Part shown: positions 28,479-38,863 of the stretch, piece after piece
How positions within the stretch are numbered: position 1 is the first letter of the stretch
Layout: each line of letters begins with the position of its first letter
NCBI GenBank assembly: GCA_025362325.1
Contig: JANYGO010000082.1
Location: 1 to 54,747 of the forward strand
Source of the DNA: Cyanobacteriota bacterium
Lineage (GTDB): Bacteria > Cyanobacteriota > Cyanobacteriia > Cyanobacteriales > Microcoleaceae
Length of the DNA stretch: 54,747 nucleotides
Direction: 5' to 3'
Notes under the pieces: generated by a model
What the model was told of the DNA's origin: nothing
What the model saw: the letters and a program-made list of their open reading frames with translations, nothing else
The model's database searches: none
Made by a program: the position numbers and the translations under genes

Positions 28479-31031
28479 ATGTCGTGGACACCATTAAATC
28501 ATCGAATTCATCATTTGCCACTGATCCTGGCGGGCCCGATTTTGCGGCGGACTGAAACTGGGGAAGTGACAGTTTGGCTGGCTCTGAAAGCAGCGCGGGA
28601 AGTCGAACTCAAGGTTTATTCGACGGAGGGCGGCACCGGCGAAATTGTCGATGCGCCCTTGCTGCAAGGTGTGAACTCTACTGTGCAGCTTGGCAAATAT
28701 CTGCACGTAGTGGCGGTGACGGCTAAACCAATTAACAGCAATGTCTTGACATATGGACAAATTTATGCTTATGACATTGAGTTTGATGGGGATCGCGAGT
28801 CGCCGTCGGTGGCAGTCCCAGAAAATGAGAAGGAAAATCTTCTTTATTGCCTGTGGCCTGCTTCCCCTGATTTGTCGGCTTTGGGGCCAGAGACGATCGG
28901 TTATTTCGCTCACGGGTTGCCGACTTTTGCCCTGCCACCGCAGGATTTAAACTATTTGCGTATCGTTCACGGTTCTTGTCGCAAGCCCCACGGAGACGGC
29001 AGAGATGCGCTGCCAATCTTGGATAATTCGATCGAACAATTTGCAGGAACGGCAAATAGCAGGCCCCACCAACTGTTTTTAACGGGTGACCAAATTTACG
29101 GCGATGACGTTGCCGATGCGATGCTGTGGGCTTTGACTGACGCTGGCGATACACTGTTGGGCTGGGAAGAGAGTCTGCCCCTGATGAATGATGCCCAAAT
29201 TAAAAAGAATTTGTGTACCAGTATACCTAAGAAATCGGAAAAAGAAAATGTAGTTGGCGAAGAGAGGGAAATTTTTAGAGAGTCGCCAATTCAGAAAGCG
29301 TCTGAGGCTGAGTCTAAGTACAAAAAACCAATTGAGTTAAAGCCGGGGACTCGCAGCGATATTGCCAGAGATTTTGGTGGCTTTACGGCGATGTTGGTGA
29401 ATAAATCGGATAAGTCTAAAAGTCACTTGTTCGGTTTGGGGGAATATTGCGCGATGTATTTGTTAGTTTGGTCTCCTGTGCTTTGGTGCGCGAGTTTTCC
29501 GAAGGGTAAGGATATTTGTCAAGAGTCTAAGGAGGTGAAAATCTGGGACAAAGAAGTTGTTGAACTTGATGGTTTTGTTCGCAATTTGTGGAGGGTGAGG
29601 CGGGCGCTGGCAAATATTCCTACTTATATGATTTGCGATGACCATGATGTTAGTGATGATTGGTATTTGAATCGGGAGTGGTGTTATCGGGTGCTGGGTA
29701 AGCCGCTGGGCCGCCGGGTGGTGCAGAATGCTTTGCTGGCTTATGCTGTGTTTCAAGGTTGGGGAAATACGCCCGCACAGTTCGAGGATGGAAGAGTAGG
29801 AGATAAGTTATTAAAGGCTGCCCAAAAGTGGTCGGATTCGGCGGGGACTGATGTTGCTGTTTGGGAAGAGGCGGCTTCGTATTTGGGGATTCCGGCGGTC
29901 GATCTTGAGACTGGTTTGCCTAAGTTAAAGTTAGATGATGATGTTTTTATTTTGGATCGGGATTGTGAGGGTGTAAGTGAGGTTTTGAGTTGGCATTTTA
30001 CTGTGAGAAGTTTTAAGCATGAGGTGATTGTGCTGGATACGCGGACTTGGCGGGGATATCCGGTGAAAAGTGCGATCGATCCGCCGATGCTTTTGACTCA
30101 CAAGGGTTTTGAGGAGCAAATTCAGCAGCCTTTGCGGGAGACTGAGTTGCTGAATAAAACTGGGGAATTTGCGATCGAGGCGACGCTGGTTGTTGTGCCG
30201 ACAAATTTGGTGGGTTTGTGGATTATTGATGCGGTGCAAAGGCGGGATGTGGAACAGGGGAAGGTTTTTAATAGTGATGCGGGAGATGCTTGGAATTTTA
30301 ATGAGTTGGCTTTTGTGAAGCTGTTGTCGGAGTTTTTTCAGAAACGCGATCGGGTGGTTGTTTTGACGGGGGATATTCACTATGCTGCTGCTGTGAGGCT
30401 GAGTTATTGGTCTGACAAGCATTTTGGCATTTGTCGCCCGGATGTTGAGTGTTTGCCACCTGAATCTAAGTTGAATCGCCAATCGTCTGTGTTAGCGCAG
30501 TTGACTGCTAGTGCTTTTATTAATGAGGAGTGGACAACTCATGTCGTTCATACTAAGATTAAGTCGCTGTTTCCTGAGCGATCGCACGAATGTTTGGGAT
30601 GGAACCAGCCGCTGGAGTTGGTGAAAATTTCGAGACGTAGCAGAAAGAAGGCTGTGGCGGCGGCTGTGAGGGATAGGCAATCTTTTCCTGATTGGGGCTA
30701 TCGAATTGACTGGATGAAACGACAAAAAGCTCGGGTGTTTTTGCAGCATGAAAATGGTGAGTTGTCAACTAGAACGCACAAAAATAAACAATTGTCGCGG
30801 CTGCATAGGTTGTGGAATTTTATAGCGCTGTTGTGGCGCAATCGCTGGCTACAAGAGGGTGATGAGATTGTGGGATACAGTAATATTGCGATCGTCAGTT
30901 TTCAGTGGCCGGCTGAGGGTGATGGGGAGAAGGCGGTGATGCAAAATGTTTATTGGCGGCCGCTTTGGGCACCGGATAGTGTGGTTTACAGTCAGTATTT
31001 TGTGCCGCTGGGATTGGATGAGGATGATTAG
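28479..31031 (+). CDS. PhoD-like metallophosphatase family protein
   Basis: 850 residues, longer than typical PhoD. An N-terminal beta-rich domain (~15-110) precedes a metallophosphatase core: HGSCRKPH (164-171), LTGDQIYGDD (201-210), CDDHDVSDDW and VVLTGDIHYAA. These Asp/His/Asn positions bind the metal pair in PhoD enzymes. No signal peptide is visible, unlike secreted alkaline phosphatase D, so the protein is probably cytoplasmic with an uncertain phosphoester substrate. It diverges from the histidine kinase across a ~150-base gap. The stop is followed at once by the first minisatellite array. Confidence 0.85.
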   Translation: MSWTPLNHRIHHLPLILAGPILRRTETGEVTVWLALKAAREVELKVYSTEGGTGEIVDAPLLQGVNSTVQLGKYLHVVAVTAKPINSNVLTYGQIYAYDIEFDGDRESPSVAVPENEKENLLYCLWPASPDLSALGPETIGYFAHGLPTFALPPQDLNYLRIVHGSCRKPHGDGRDALPILDNSIEQFAGTANSRPHQLFLTGDQIYGDDVADAMLWALTDAGDTLLGWEESLPLMNDAQIKKNLCTSIPKKSEKENVVGEEREIFRESPIQKASEAESKYKKPIELKPGTRSDIARDFGGFTAMLVNKSDKSKSHLFGLGEYCAMYLLVWSPVLWCASFPKGKDICQESKEVKIWDKEVVELDGFVRNLWRVRRALANIPTYMICDDHDVSDDWYLNREWCYRVLGKPLGRRVVQNALLAYAVFQGWGNTPAQFEDGRVGDKLLKAAQKWSDSAGTDVAVWEEAASYLGIPAVDLETGLPKLKLDDDVFILDRDCEGVSEVLSWHFTVRSFKHEVIVLDTRTWRGYPVKSAIDPPMLLTHKGFEEQIQQPLRETELLNKTGEFAIEATLVVVPTNLVGLWIIDAVQRRDVEQGKVFNSDAGDAWNFNELAFVKLLSEFFQKRDRVVVLTGDIHYAAAVRLSYWSDKHFGICRPDVECLPPESKLNRQSSVLAQLTASAFINEEWTTHVVHTKIKSLFPERSHECLGWNQPLELVKISRRSRKKAVAAAVRDRQSFPDWGYRIDWMKRQKARVFLQHENGELSTRTHKNKQLSRLHRLWNFIALLWRNRWLQEGDEIVGYSNIAIVSFQWPAEGDGEKAVMQNVYWRPLWAPDSVVYSQYFVPLGLDEDD

Positions 31032-31034
31032 ATT

Positions 31035-31285
31035 CCCGGCGGTTGGCATCCCGGCGGTTGGAATCCCGGCGGTTGGAATCCCGGCGGTTGGAATCCCGGC
31101 CGTTGGAATCCCGGCGGTTGGCATCCCGGCGGTTGGCATCCCGGCGGTTGGCATCCCGGCCGTTGGAATCCCGGCGGTTGGAATCCCGGCCGTTGGAATC
31201 CCGGCGGTTGGAATCCCGGCGGTTGGAATCCCGGCGGTTGGCATCCCGGCGGTTGGAATCCCGGCGGTTGGAATCCCGGCGGTTG
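31035..31285 (+). repeat. 15-bp minisatellite array 1
   Basis: About 17 head-to-tail copies of AATCCCGGCGGTTGG, with minor variants (GCATCCC, CGGCCGTTGG). Because 15 is a multiple of three and no phase has a stop, all frames are open here. This is a property of the repeat, not evidence for a gene. Confidence 0.95.
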
Positions 31286-31413
31286 AAACCGCGTCTACAC
31301 AAACAAAACCCGCCTCCGCGGGTTGAAGATTTCACCCGATGATTTTCCATCTGGTGAATACCCTCTTCGTCCGCGGAGGCGGACATCGTTTGTGTAGACG
31401 CGGTTTCCAACCG
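31284..31413. repeat. Inverted-repeat spacer between the two arrays
   Basis: GGTTGAAACCGCGTCTACAC at the left is mirrored by GTGTAGACGCGGTTTCCAAC at the right. Inner arms CCCGCCTCCGCGGG and CCGCGGAGGCGG can also pair. The arms belong to the GTTTGTGTAGACGCGGTTTC family found three times at 38.86-39.0 kb. Confidence 0.85.
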
Positions 31414-31630
31414 CCGGATTCCCAACCGCCGGATTTCCAACCGCCGGATTTCCCAACCGCCGGATTTCCAACCGCCGGATTCCCAACCGCCGGATTCCCA
31501 ACCGCCGGATTCCCAACCGCCGGATTCCCAACCGCCGGATTTCCAACCGCCGGATTTCCAACCGCCGGATTTCCAACCGCCGGATTTCCAACCGCCGGAT
31601 TTCCAACCGCCTGGTTTCCAACCGCCTGGT
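31405..31630 (-). repeat. 15-bp minisatellite array 2, inverted relative to array 1
   Basis: About 15 copies which on the minus strand read AAATCCGGCGGTTGG or GAATCCGGCGGTTGG; one unit has an extra base and the last two carry CCTGG variants. The unit is the same sequence type as array 1 in the opposite direction, so the 600-bp region is a large inverted repeat. Confidence 0.95.
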
Positions 31631-31647
31631 TACTACGAAACACGCCC

Positions 31648-34602
31648 TCATCCCAACAACAACTCCTGAAACCGCACATCACCCCGAATCCCATCAAAAT
31701 CCGCATCAGTTTTCGCGAACTCTCGATATTTTTCCGGTTCCAATTCAATCGCGCGCCACAAATTTTCCAGCGCTAACTCAATTTTGTTTTGCAAAGCATA
31801 ACAACGAGCTTTATTATTATAAGGATTAGCATAATTTGGGTCTAAGTCTAAAATTGTATCCCAATTAGCTATTGCTTCTTCATAACGACCTAATGTTAGC
31901 AAAGCATAAGCTCGATCCTCCCAAATCTCAACTTCGTTAGCATATGATGGGTATTTCATGGCTTTGTCATAGCTAGATATCGCTTCATTAGCGCGTCCAG
32001 CCCTTCGCAGCGCGATACCTCGGTAATGCCACAATTTTGCTTGCTTCGGTTTTTGTTGTATGGATAAATCAAAACAGATAATTGCTGCTTCATACCATTC
32101 TAAATCAAACAAAGACGCTCCTAAATCCAACCAAAAATAGTAGTAGTCATCAGGTTGCATTTTTGCTGTTTGATGTTGCATTATTTTGAATGCTTGATTC
32201 CAGCTCTCGCGCGCCGCTTTCAGACGCTCGCACTTTATTAAAACCGCACCTCGGTAAAACCAGAATTCCCATTCGTCACCTTTGATTTCTATGGCTTTAT
32301 CAAAACAGGTGATAGCTTCTTGGTAGCACTGCAAATCGCACAATACCTGAGCTTGCTCGTACCAAGAGATAGACTCATTGGGATAAATTGCCACAACTTT
32401 CGCTAAACTTTCCAGTGCTTCTTCATATCGCTGTTGTTCTGCTAGCTTTAAACCGTGATAGAACAATCTAACGGGGTTATCCGACGATATGCCGATAGCA
32501 TTTTCAGCGCGAGAAACAGGATCGCTCACTCCTTCCAAGTGCAGGAAATGCACCCGACCAGACGCATCGCCCGCTAGAACTGTCACTCCATCAGGGGCGA
32601 TCGCACAGGACTCAAACGCAGTATCTCCGATAAAACTATCAATTTCTTTGCCGCTAAGCAAATCCCAGATTTTCAGCGTGTTATCCCCTAAAGCGGAAAT
32701 AGCTCTGAGGCTATCGAAGGCGATCGCCACTCCTACTGCTGTGGTAGTATGACCGATAAAACTATCAACTTCTTTGCCACTAAGCAAATGCCAAATTTTT
32801 ACCGTGTTATCCCCTGAAACGGAAATAGCTCTGAGGAGATCGGGTGCGATCGCCACTCCTAGTACCGCGCCAGTATGACCGGTGAGAGTTTTCAGTTCGG
32901 TTCCTGTCTCGGTGTCCCAGATTTTCAGGGTATGATCCGAGCAAGCGAAAATCGCTATCTTGCCGTCGGGTGCGATCGCCACTGCATTTACTCTGGCAGT
33001 ATGACCGGTGAGAGTTTTCAGTTCGGTTCCTGTCTCGGTGTCCCAGATTTTCAGGGTATGATCCGAGGAAGCGGAAATCGCTATCTTGCCGTCGGGTGCG
33101 ATCGCCACTGAACTTACCTTGCTAGTATGACCGATGAGAGATCTTAGTTCGTTGCCGTTGTTTGTATCCCAGATTTTCAGAGTTTTATCGTCTGAAGCGG
33201 AAATTGCTGTCTTGCCGTCGAATGCGATCGCCACTGCTGATACCTCGCCAGTATGACCGGTGAGAGTTAAAAGTTTCTGCCCGCTGTTTGTGTGCCAGAT
33301 TTTCAGGGTTTTATCATATGAAGCGGAAATTGCTGTCTTGCCGTCGGGTGCGATCGCCACTGCACTTACCCTGCTAGTGTGACCGGTGAGAGTTAAAAGT
33401 TCGGCGCCACTTTCTGTATCCCAGATTTTCAGAGTTTTATCGTCTGAAGCGGAAATTGCTGTCTTGCCGTCGAATGCGATCGCCACTGCTGATACCTCGC
33501 CAGTATGACCGGTGAGAGTTAAAAGTTCGGTGCCGCTTTCTGTATCCCATATTTTCAGAGTTTTATCGTCTGAAGCGGAAATTGCTGTCTTGCCGTCGAA
33601 TGCGATCGCCACTGCATTTACATAGCTAGTATGACCAGTGAGAGTTAAAAGTTCGGCGCCGCTTTCTGTATTCCAGATTTTCAGGGTTTTATCCCGTGAA
33701 GCGGAAATTGCTGTCTTGCCATCGGGTGCGATCGCCACTGCTTCTACCCAGCGAGTATGACCAATAAGGGTTTTCAGTTCCTGACCGCTGTTTGTGTCCC
33801 AGATTTTCAGGGTTTTATCCCATGAAGCAGAAATCGCTATCTTGCCGTCAGATGCGATCGCCACTGCTGATACCTCGCCAGTATGACCAGTAAGAGTTTT
33901 CAGTTCCTGACCGCTGTTTGTGTCCCAGATTTTCAGAGTTTTATCCCATGAAGCGGAAATCGCTGTCTTGCCATCGGGTGCGATCGCCACTGCATTTACC
34001 CAGTGAGCATGATCCGTGAGAGTTCTGAGTTCCCTGCCACTTTCTGTATTCCAGATTTTCAGGGTTTTATCCCCTGAAGCGGAAATCGCTGTTTTGCCAT
34101 CAGGTGCGATCGCCACTGCATTTACCGACTCAGTATGACCGATGAGAGTTCTCAGACATCCTTCTCCCGCCGACTCTAAATTAGCTTTCAAAGGCCGCAG
34201 CCAAGGACTATCTTTCGATTGCTTCGCCTGTTCCAACAACCCCTGAACTTGAGGCATTTCAAAATCCAGCAACCTCCCCAACAAATGCTCTACAAGTTGC
34301 GTTTTATCCTTCTCCAAAACGTGCGCCGACTTGCGAATTGCGCTTTGAATCAATTTCAGCGTTTGCATTTGCTCCTGGCTCAACAAAACATCAGCATTTC
34401 TCGCCAAATCGAAATCCTCAATTAACGCTTGCACCCCCAACAATTCCAACTTCGCCTCAATAAAACCAAAATCCGTCAACCAATGATAATAACGATCGAA
34501 CTCTGGCGGCGAAGTTTCTACAAAATCCCTGGGTTGATGTTTCAAAAAATATTCTCGGTCCGATCGACTTTGCTGCGACAACCACACACCCAAATCGCTC
34601 AT
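31648..34602 (-). CDS. WD40-repeat and TPR protein paired with a STAND NTPase
   Basis: 984 residues. Residues 1-150 are helical without a known motif. Thirteen WD40 repeats of ~42 residues follow (about 150-695); the first ten are near copies of [20 protein letters not shown], and the last is degenerate, so two propellers are likely. The C-terminal ~280 residues contain about seven TPRs ending in [18 protein letters not shown]. The ATG overlaps the stop of the NTPase gene by four bases. In most relatives NTPase and WD40 repeats are one polypeptide; here they are separate but coupled. Expected role: ligand sensing for the NTPase. Confidence 0.9.
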   Translation of the reverse strand: MSDLGVWLSQQSRSDREYFLKHQPRDFVETSPPEFDRYYHWLTDFGFIEAKLELLGVQALIEDFDLARNADVLLSQEQMQTLKLIQSAIRKSAHVLEKDKTQLVEHLLGRLLDFEMPQVQGLLEQAKQSKDSPWLRPLKANLESAGEGCLRTLIGHTESVNAVAIAPDGKTAISASGDKTLKIWNTESGRELRTLTDHAHWVNAVAIAPDGKTAISASWDKTLKIWDTNSGQELKTLTGHTGEVSAVAIASDGKIAISASWDKTLKIWDTNSGQELKTLIGHTRWVEAVAIAPDGKTAISASRDKTLKIWNTESGAELLTLTGHTSYVNAVAIAFDGKTAISASDDKTLKIWDTESGTELLTLTGHTGEVSAVAIAFDGKTAISASDDKTLKIWDTESGAELLTLTGHTSRVSAVAIAPDGKTAISASYDKTLKIWHTNSGQKLLTLTGHTGEVSAVAIAFDGKTAISASDDKTLKIWDTNNGNELRSLIGHTSKVSSVAIAPDGKIAISASSDHTLKIWDTETGTELKTLTGHTARVNAVAIAPDGKIAIFACSDHTLKIWDTETGTELKTLTGHTGAVLGVAIAPDLLRAISVSGDNTVKIWHLLSGKEVDSFIGHTTTAVGVAIAFDSLRAISALGDNTLKIWDLLSGKEIDSFIGDTAFESCAIAPDGVTVLAGDASGRVHFLHLEGVSDPVSRAENAIGISSDNPVRLFYHGLKLAEQQRYEEALESLAKVVAIYPNESISWYEQAQVLCDLQCYQEAITCFDKAIEIKGDEWEFWFYRGAVLIKCERLKAARESWNQAFKIMQHQTAKMQPDDYYYFWLDLGASLFDLEWYEAAIICFDLSIQQKPKQAKLWHYRGIALRRAGRANEAISSYDKAMKYPSYANEVEIWEDRAYALLTLGRYEEAIANWDTILDLDPNYANPYNNKARCYALQNKIELALENLWRAIELEPEKYREFAKTDADFDGIRGDVRFQELLLG

Positions 34603-36656
34603 AGCGGCGCTCCTTTTAACCTGTTATCCATACCTTGGCGGTTGAGCTTTTCAACATTAATCCCCGCAGATTGCACCGTTTCATCTTGTGCCAAAAAATC
34701 GCGAAAACTATTGTGATAGATGCTGAAGCGAATTTCCCCTTCCACTTGCTGCTGCCGCAAAAACGAATCCCACTTCCTGAGTACCTGCTGCACCTTGAAA
34801 TCCGTCTCAGCCACCGATTTCGCAATCCACCCACGAGAAACAGCTTCCCGCGCTTTTGACAGCACATAAATAATCTTCACCTTCATCTCCAGCAGAGGAT
34901 CGTCATCCCTCCCCATCATCTGTCCCCAGTGTTTTTGATAATATTCCTCCAAACCCGCTGGCAAATCATTTAAATTCACATCATTGTACGTGCCGCCTTC
35001 AATCTCATCAAGTACGTGGCGGAGGTAAATAAATTTCTTTTCGCTTTTTTCAGCTACCGCCCCCACAAACTGTTCCCGCTGCAAATTTCGACTCTTAATC
35101 CAATCCTGAATTAACTCGCTTCTCTCTGTGCGTTTTGCCAGATAAGCCTTGACATCTTCCAGACTTTCAGCACTGTATTGCATCAAATCAAAAACCGTCT
35201 TGTTAGCTGTCGGCATTGTCAGAAATTCCGGCCGCTTCGAGACAATGAAATAGACGTTATCCGGCAAATCATTAGGCAAATATGAAACATTACTGTTGCT
35301 AATTTGAGCCTTCCAATCAACTTCATCCAGCGCATCCACCACAAAAATTATTTTTTTGTCCCTGCTAGACTTCTCGCTAACTTCCTTCAGCAAATCGCAT
35401 AGAAAGATGTTATTTTTTATGGCATTTGGAGGCAGTCGCGGATACTTATCTTTAAGACCAAAACCTTCAATCAATTGAGTGCAAGCATTTTCCAAAAAAG
35501 TTTCAGCGCTGACAACTCCATCCGGTTGCGAGTTGAAATGAGTAATGCAGCGGCGCTTCAACAGCACCACACAGGCAGCCATAATCGCGCTTTTCCCAAC
35601 ACCCGGTTCCGCCTCCAGAACAAAATAGCCTTTTTGCTTTGTCCTCAGAAACTCATTAATTGCTTTAAACACAAATTTCCGACCGGTAAAGTCTTTAATT
35701 CTGTCCTGAATAATTGTCTCTGACTTAACAGGAATCGGCAAACTCGGCGCAGCAGGATCGATATATCTTTCCAGCAATGTCCGAACTTCTGCCAACTCAT
35801 CGCGGATAGTTTCGATAACTTCCAATCTCGCCATAACTTGGCAAATTTGCTCCCGCGTCGCCAAAGCCTCCAACTTCTGCAAAACCTCCCCATTTTGCAA
35901 TCCCAAATCTTTCAATTGAACCAAAGTTTCGCGATGCAAAGTCAACTGCATTGCCGCAAATTGTCTGCCGCCAGTTTCCGCATCTTGTTTGAGCACTTCG
36001 CGAAACGCCTTCGGAAAAGATTCGTGCAGTTTTTGGGCCGCACAGGCAATTAATTCGGGATGCAAAGTTTTGTTTTCCTTCGCTGCAAAATCCGTCAAAA
36101 AATCTTGCCAATCTTGCACCGACAATCCCGTAACTTCCACAAACTGATTCGGATCGGGCGAAAAAATCTTCGCAAGTTCCCCCTCAGAAAAATTTAAAGC
36201 CGCTGTCGAAGTATCAGGTTTGGCATCAATTTCGAGCCAGTAAGCAACAGTTTTCTTAGCTAAACATTTAAAATCAGCTTTAGCATCACGCAGATTATTT
36301 CGTTCAGCAATAACCTTAAATTCCTCAGATTCAGGAATATTCTTGTGAAGCAGACAGCCGATAGCTTCTCCAGCCGCCGCAGTCAAATCGCCATTTTTAA
36401 GAATATCCGCATTTTTTCCGATTCGCTGCGCCAACTTGTTCCCCAACTCGCTAGCTGTGATATTACCAACAACGCTAGCAATAAGAGTTGCCAAAACGCC
36501 AACCCCGAACACTCCTACCGGGCCCCCAAGCATCGATGCCGCCATCCCTGCTGCGGGGCCACCCAAGAGGGCGCTGGAGAGACACTGGCCGACGATGTAT
36601 ACGGCGCTACCGCCCAGTAGCCGAGTTTTGGTATCGGCTAAATTAACTAAAGACAT
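34599..36656 (-). CDS. NACHT/STAND-type NTPase with N-terminal glycine-rich hydrophobic region
   Basis: 685 residues. Residues ~12-66 are rich in Gly/Ala and hydrophobic (SALLGGPAAGMAASMLGGPV), enough for two membrane segments. A helical region (~70-300) follows. The P-loop domain has Walker A EPGVGKS (350-356) and Walker B IIFVVDALDE (436-445) with the extra Asp/Glu typical of NACHT proteins. No repeats are fused; the sensor-like repeats are in the next gene, which starts inside its stop codon. STAND NTPases assemble on ligand binding and release an N-terminal effector; here the effector may insert in the membrane, which is inference. Confidence 0.85.
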   Translation of the reverse strand: MSLVNLADTKTRLLGGSAVYIVGQCLSSALLGGPAAGMAASMLGGPVGVFGVGVLATLIASVVGNITASELGNKLAQRIGKNADILKNGDLTAAAGEAIGCLLHKNIPESEEFKVIAERNNLRDAKADFKCLAKKTVAYWLEIDAKPDTSTAALNFSEGELAKIFSPDPNQFVEVTGLSVQDWQDFLTDFAAKENKTLHPELIACAAQKLHESFPKAFREVLKQDAETGGRQFAAMQLTLHRETLVQLKDLGLQNGEVLQKLEALATREQICQVMARLEVIETIRDELAEVRTLLERYIDPAAPSLPIPVKSETIIQDRIKDFTGRKFVFKAINEFLRTKQKGYFVLEAEPGVGKSAIMAACVVLLKRRCITHFNSQPDGVVSAETFLENACTQLIEGFGLKDKYPRLPPNAIKNNIFLCDLLKEVSEKSSRDKKIIFVVDALDEVDWKAQISNSNVSYLPNDLPDNVYFIVSKRPEFLTMPTANKTVFDLMQYSAESLEDVKAYLAKRTERSELIQDWIKSRNLQREQFVGAVAEKSEKKFIYLRHVLDEIEGGTYNDVNLNDLPAGLEEYYQKHWGQMMGRDDDPLLEMKVKIIYVLSKAREAVSRGWIAKSVAETDFKVQQVLRKWDSFLRQQQVEGEIRFSIYHNSFRDFLAQDETVQSAGINVEKLNRQGMDNRLKGAPL

Positions 36657-36727
36657 AATTTAAATACTTCTTACACTTTGCAATAGTTTAGCGCGGAAAG
36701 ATAATTAAATACAATGTTAAGCAAATT

Positions 36728-36810
36728 CGGACACCGCAGTGCCGTTTCCCTACATCACAATCATTGATTGCCCTCGATGAGAGGAGGACACGGCAGTGCC
36801 GTTTCCCTAC
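36728..36810. repeat. Two copies of a GGCAGTGCCGTTTCCCTAC repeat
   Basis: Copies at 36728-36752 and 36785-36810, each with a small CGGCAGTGCCG palindrome. The second lies inside the end of the DUF4058 gene and gives its residues near ETALPCPP. Confidence 0.8.
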
Positions 36811-37582
36811 CCCGTTGAGTAGCCCAAACCCGGTCTTCTTCCGATAGAGGCGGTACGGGTTCTAGATCGTAATCGATCCGATAGTCATAGCCAGCGCGAT
36901 CGTAAACACCTGCAAATAATTCTGGTAAGTTAAGAATAGGTTCTACATCTTCCTCGCGCAAGGGAAGCGGAAATATAGGTAGAGAATCGCGGAGATTAAA
37001 AGCATAAAGTTCGGCAAACGGACGGCGATCGCTGGGACTGACTAAAATCCGATAATCGCTTTCAATAGAATTGTTAAGAATGGGCATAGATTCCCATTTT
37101 CGTAGTAAATCGATTTCGACTAAATTGGTTAAACTACCTAAAATACTCTGGCGTTTTTTGAGATAAGTAATTCTGCCTTCTCCACTACGTTTGTTCACGG
37201 GAGAAAGGATTTCAATTGCGGTGACAACTTGTTTGGTTGTCATTTCTCGCACTTCTAGATAAGTTTGCTTAATTTTTTCAGTAGTTGGTACTTTGACGAT
37301 AATGGGAACTGTTAAAGTAGCAATGGCAACTGAACGGTTAGGAACATTAATGGTATTAGATTGATGTTCGATAGCCACATCGGGGATACTTACTAAAATC
37401 GAGTTGTTGTTATAGTCATTAGTGTGGTTTTTATAAATATTTTGTTTAATCGCAATTTCATATTTAGGACGAATTTGAGGCATGATGGTATCCGCGATCG
37501 CGATCGTCAACCAATGATGAGTTTCCTGCCAGAAATCGGGGTGTTCTAAGTAGGGATCCATTCCAGGAAATGGTGAAGGCAT
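36761..37582 (-). CDS. DUF4058 family protein
   Basis: Start set at the ATG giving MPSPFPGMDPYLEHP, the classic DUF4058 N-terminus; the frame is open ten codons further to 37612. About 273 residues with TAIEILSPVNKRSGEGR and the later PLPLREEDVEPILNL, also typical. No enzyme activity is established for the family, which is abundant in cyanobacteria and planctomycetes. The last ~15 residues come from a dispersed repeat. Confidence 0.9.
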   Translation of the reverse strand: MPSPFPGMDPYLEHPDFWQETHHWLTIAIADTIMPQIRPKYEIAIKQNIYKNHTNDYNNNSILVSIPDVAIEHQSNTINVPNRSVAIATLTVPIIVKVPTTEKIKQTYLEVREMTTKQVVTAIEILSPVNKRSGEGRITYLKKRQSILGSLTNLVEIDLLRKWESMPILNNSIESDYRILVSPSDRRPFAELYAFNLRDSLPIFPLPLREEDVEPILNLPELFAGVYDRAGYDYRIDYDLEPVPPLSEEDRVWATQRGRETALPCPPLIEGNQ

Positions 37583-37676
37583 AGGACTTTTTTCCAATGT
37601 ATTGACTTTCAAATCATTTTAGCATTTTTAATTTTGTAGTTGCGTCGCTTGAAAGGGAGGCAGAGCAAGAGAGATA

Positions 37677-37737
37677 TGGGTTCCCGGGCTGGAGCCTGGG
37701 AACCAGTTAAAAGAAGGACTAAAGTCCTCACTACGAA
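37677..37737. repeat. Two palindromic repeats downstream of purQ
   Basis: GTTCCCGGGCT and AGCCTGGGAAC form a hairpin at 37679-37704, and GGACTAAAGTCCTCACTACG at 37716 belongs to the REP-like family of 5.2 and 47 kb. Both lie between the DUF4058 start and the purQ stop and may act in transcript ending. Confidence 0.75.
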
Positions 37738-37751
37738 CCGGGAAATATTAA

Positions 37752-38453
37752 TTATAAAACAGCCGCCACAGTTGCCATCAGCAACCCTTGAAACAATTTC
37801 ACCCCATCTGTTTCGCCCAACATCGGATCGGATGCCCGTTCTGGATGCGGCATCATTCCTAACACATTGCCCGCCCGATTGCAAATGCCGGCAATATTAT
37901 TTAACGAACCGTTCGGATTCCCAGCACTGTTAATTTCGCCCGCTTCTGTGCAGTACCGAAACAACACTTGATCGTGTTCTTCTAGTTCTGCTAAAGTGTC
38001 GGCATCGGCGTAATAGTTGCCTTCCCCGTGGGCGATCGGCAAATCGATGATTTCACCCAAAGTATAAGCCGCAGTCCAACGGGTATTACCGCGCTCAACT
38101 TTCAAAGAAGTGCGATCGCAAATAAAATGCAATCCCGCATTCCGCACCAGAGCGCCGGGCAATAAACCAGCTTCTGTCAACACCTGAAAACCATTGCAGA
38201 TGCCGAGTACAAGTTTACCTTGTTTGGCGTGTTCTGCCGTAGCTCGCATCGCTGGAGAAAAACGGGCGATCGCACCACACCGCAAATAATCTCCGTAACT
38301 AAAACCACCGGGTATTACAATGATGTCAATATCCGAAATATCGGTATCTTCGTGCCAAATCATCCGCGTCGGTTGGTGCAGCAACCCTTGAGTCACCCAC
38401 ACCACATCGCGATCGCAATTTGAACCAGGAAAAACAATAACTCCAAACTTCAT
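37752..38453 (-). CDS. purQ: Phosphoribosylformylglycinamidine synthase subunit PurQ
   Basis: 233 residues, class I glutamine amidotransferase. It releases ammonia from glutamine for FGAM synthase in purine synthesis, working with PurS and PurL. Cys86 in LGICNGFQ is the nucleophile, and MMPHPERA carries the His/Glu of the triad. FPGSNCDRD and IPGGFSYGDYLR are typical of PurQ. The ATG lies two bases after the purS stop, so the genes are coupled; purL is not in the window. Confidence 0.97.
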   Translation of the reverse strand: MKFGVIVFPGSNCDRDVVWVTQGLLHQPTRMIWHEDTDISDIDIIVIPGGFSYGDYLRCGAIARFSPAMRATAEHAKQGKLVLGICNGFQVLTEAGLLPGALVRNAGLHFICDRTSLKVERGNTRWTAAYTLGEIIDLPIAHGEGNYYADADTLAELEEHDQVLFRYCTEAGEINSAGNPNGSLNNIAGICNRAGNVLGMMPHPERASDPMLGETDGVKLFQGLLMATVAAVL

Positions 38454-38455
38454 TT

Positions 38456-38740
38456 TTATACCCCTGCTGTCTCGACAGGTACAGCAATTGCAGTCAAATC
38501 AAAGCGATAATTCTCAATAACTGGATTCGCCAAAAGTTGGTCGCAAACGCGATCGAGTTGTTCGCGGGCCTCGGATTCAACCGCAGCAGTCAGCGTCAAT
38601 TCAACGTACTTTCCGATCCGCACGCCCTCAACATTGTCGTATCCCATGTGTTGCAAACCGGACTGTACGGCAGTGCCGGCGGGGTCTAAAACCGAAGGGC
38701 GGAGAGTAACATAGATTTGGGCAAGATATTTCTGAGTCAC
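38456..38740 (-). CDS. purS: Phosphoribosylformylglycinamidine synthase subunit PurS
   Basis: The family's short length (~85-95 residues) and the YLAQIYVTLRPSVLDPAG beginning point to the GTG at 38740 (94 residues); the frame is open to an ATG at 38809, which would add 23 atypical residues. LQHMGYDNVEGVRIGKYVEL is characteristic. PurS is a small dimer that links PurL and PurQ. No clear ribosome binding site precedes the GTG, so the start remains uncertain. Confidence 0.92.
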   Translation of the reverse strand: MTQKYLAQIYVTLRPSVLDPAGTAVQSGLQHMGYDNVEGVRIGKYVELTLTAAVESEAREQLDRVCDQLLANPVIENYRFDLTAIAVPVETAGV

Positions 38741-38863
38741 GGGAATGTTGCGGTAGGTGATGTGCAAGTTAGCGCCATTGTATTCTACAACCAGGTTGCG
38801 CGCGATCAACCTTCCACACCAAATCCGCGTTTAATACCCTCTTATTCCCCAGTCCCTCTGAGC

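Noticed and set aside
29931-30482. 183-codon frame opposite the PhoD-like gene
   Set aside because: It is a reverse-strand image of a strongly coding gene.
30849-31776. Several long open frames on both strands over the minisatellites (pentapeptide-like repeats)
   Set aside because: A 15-bp unit without stops leaves every frame open; neither composition nor starts support a protein.
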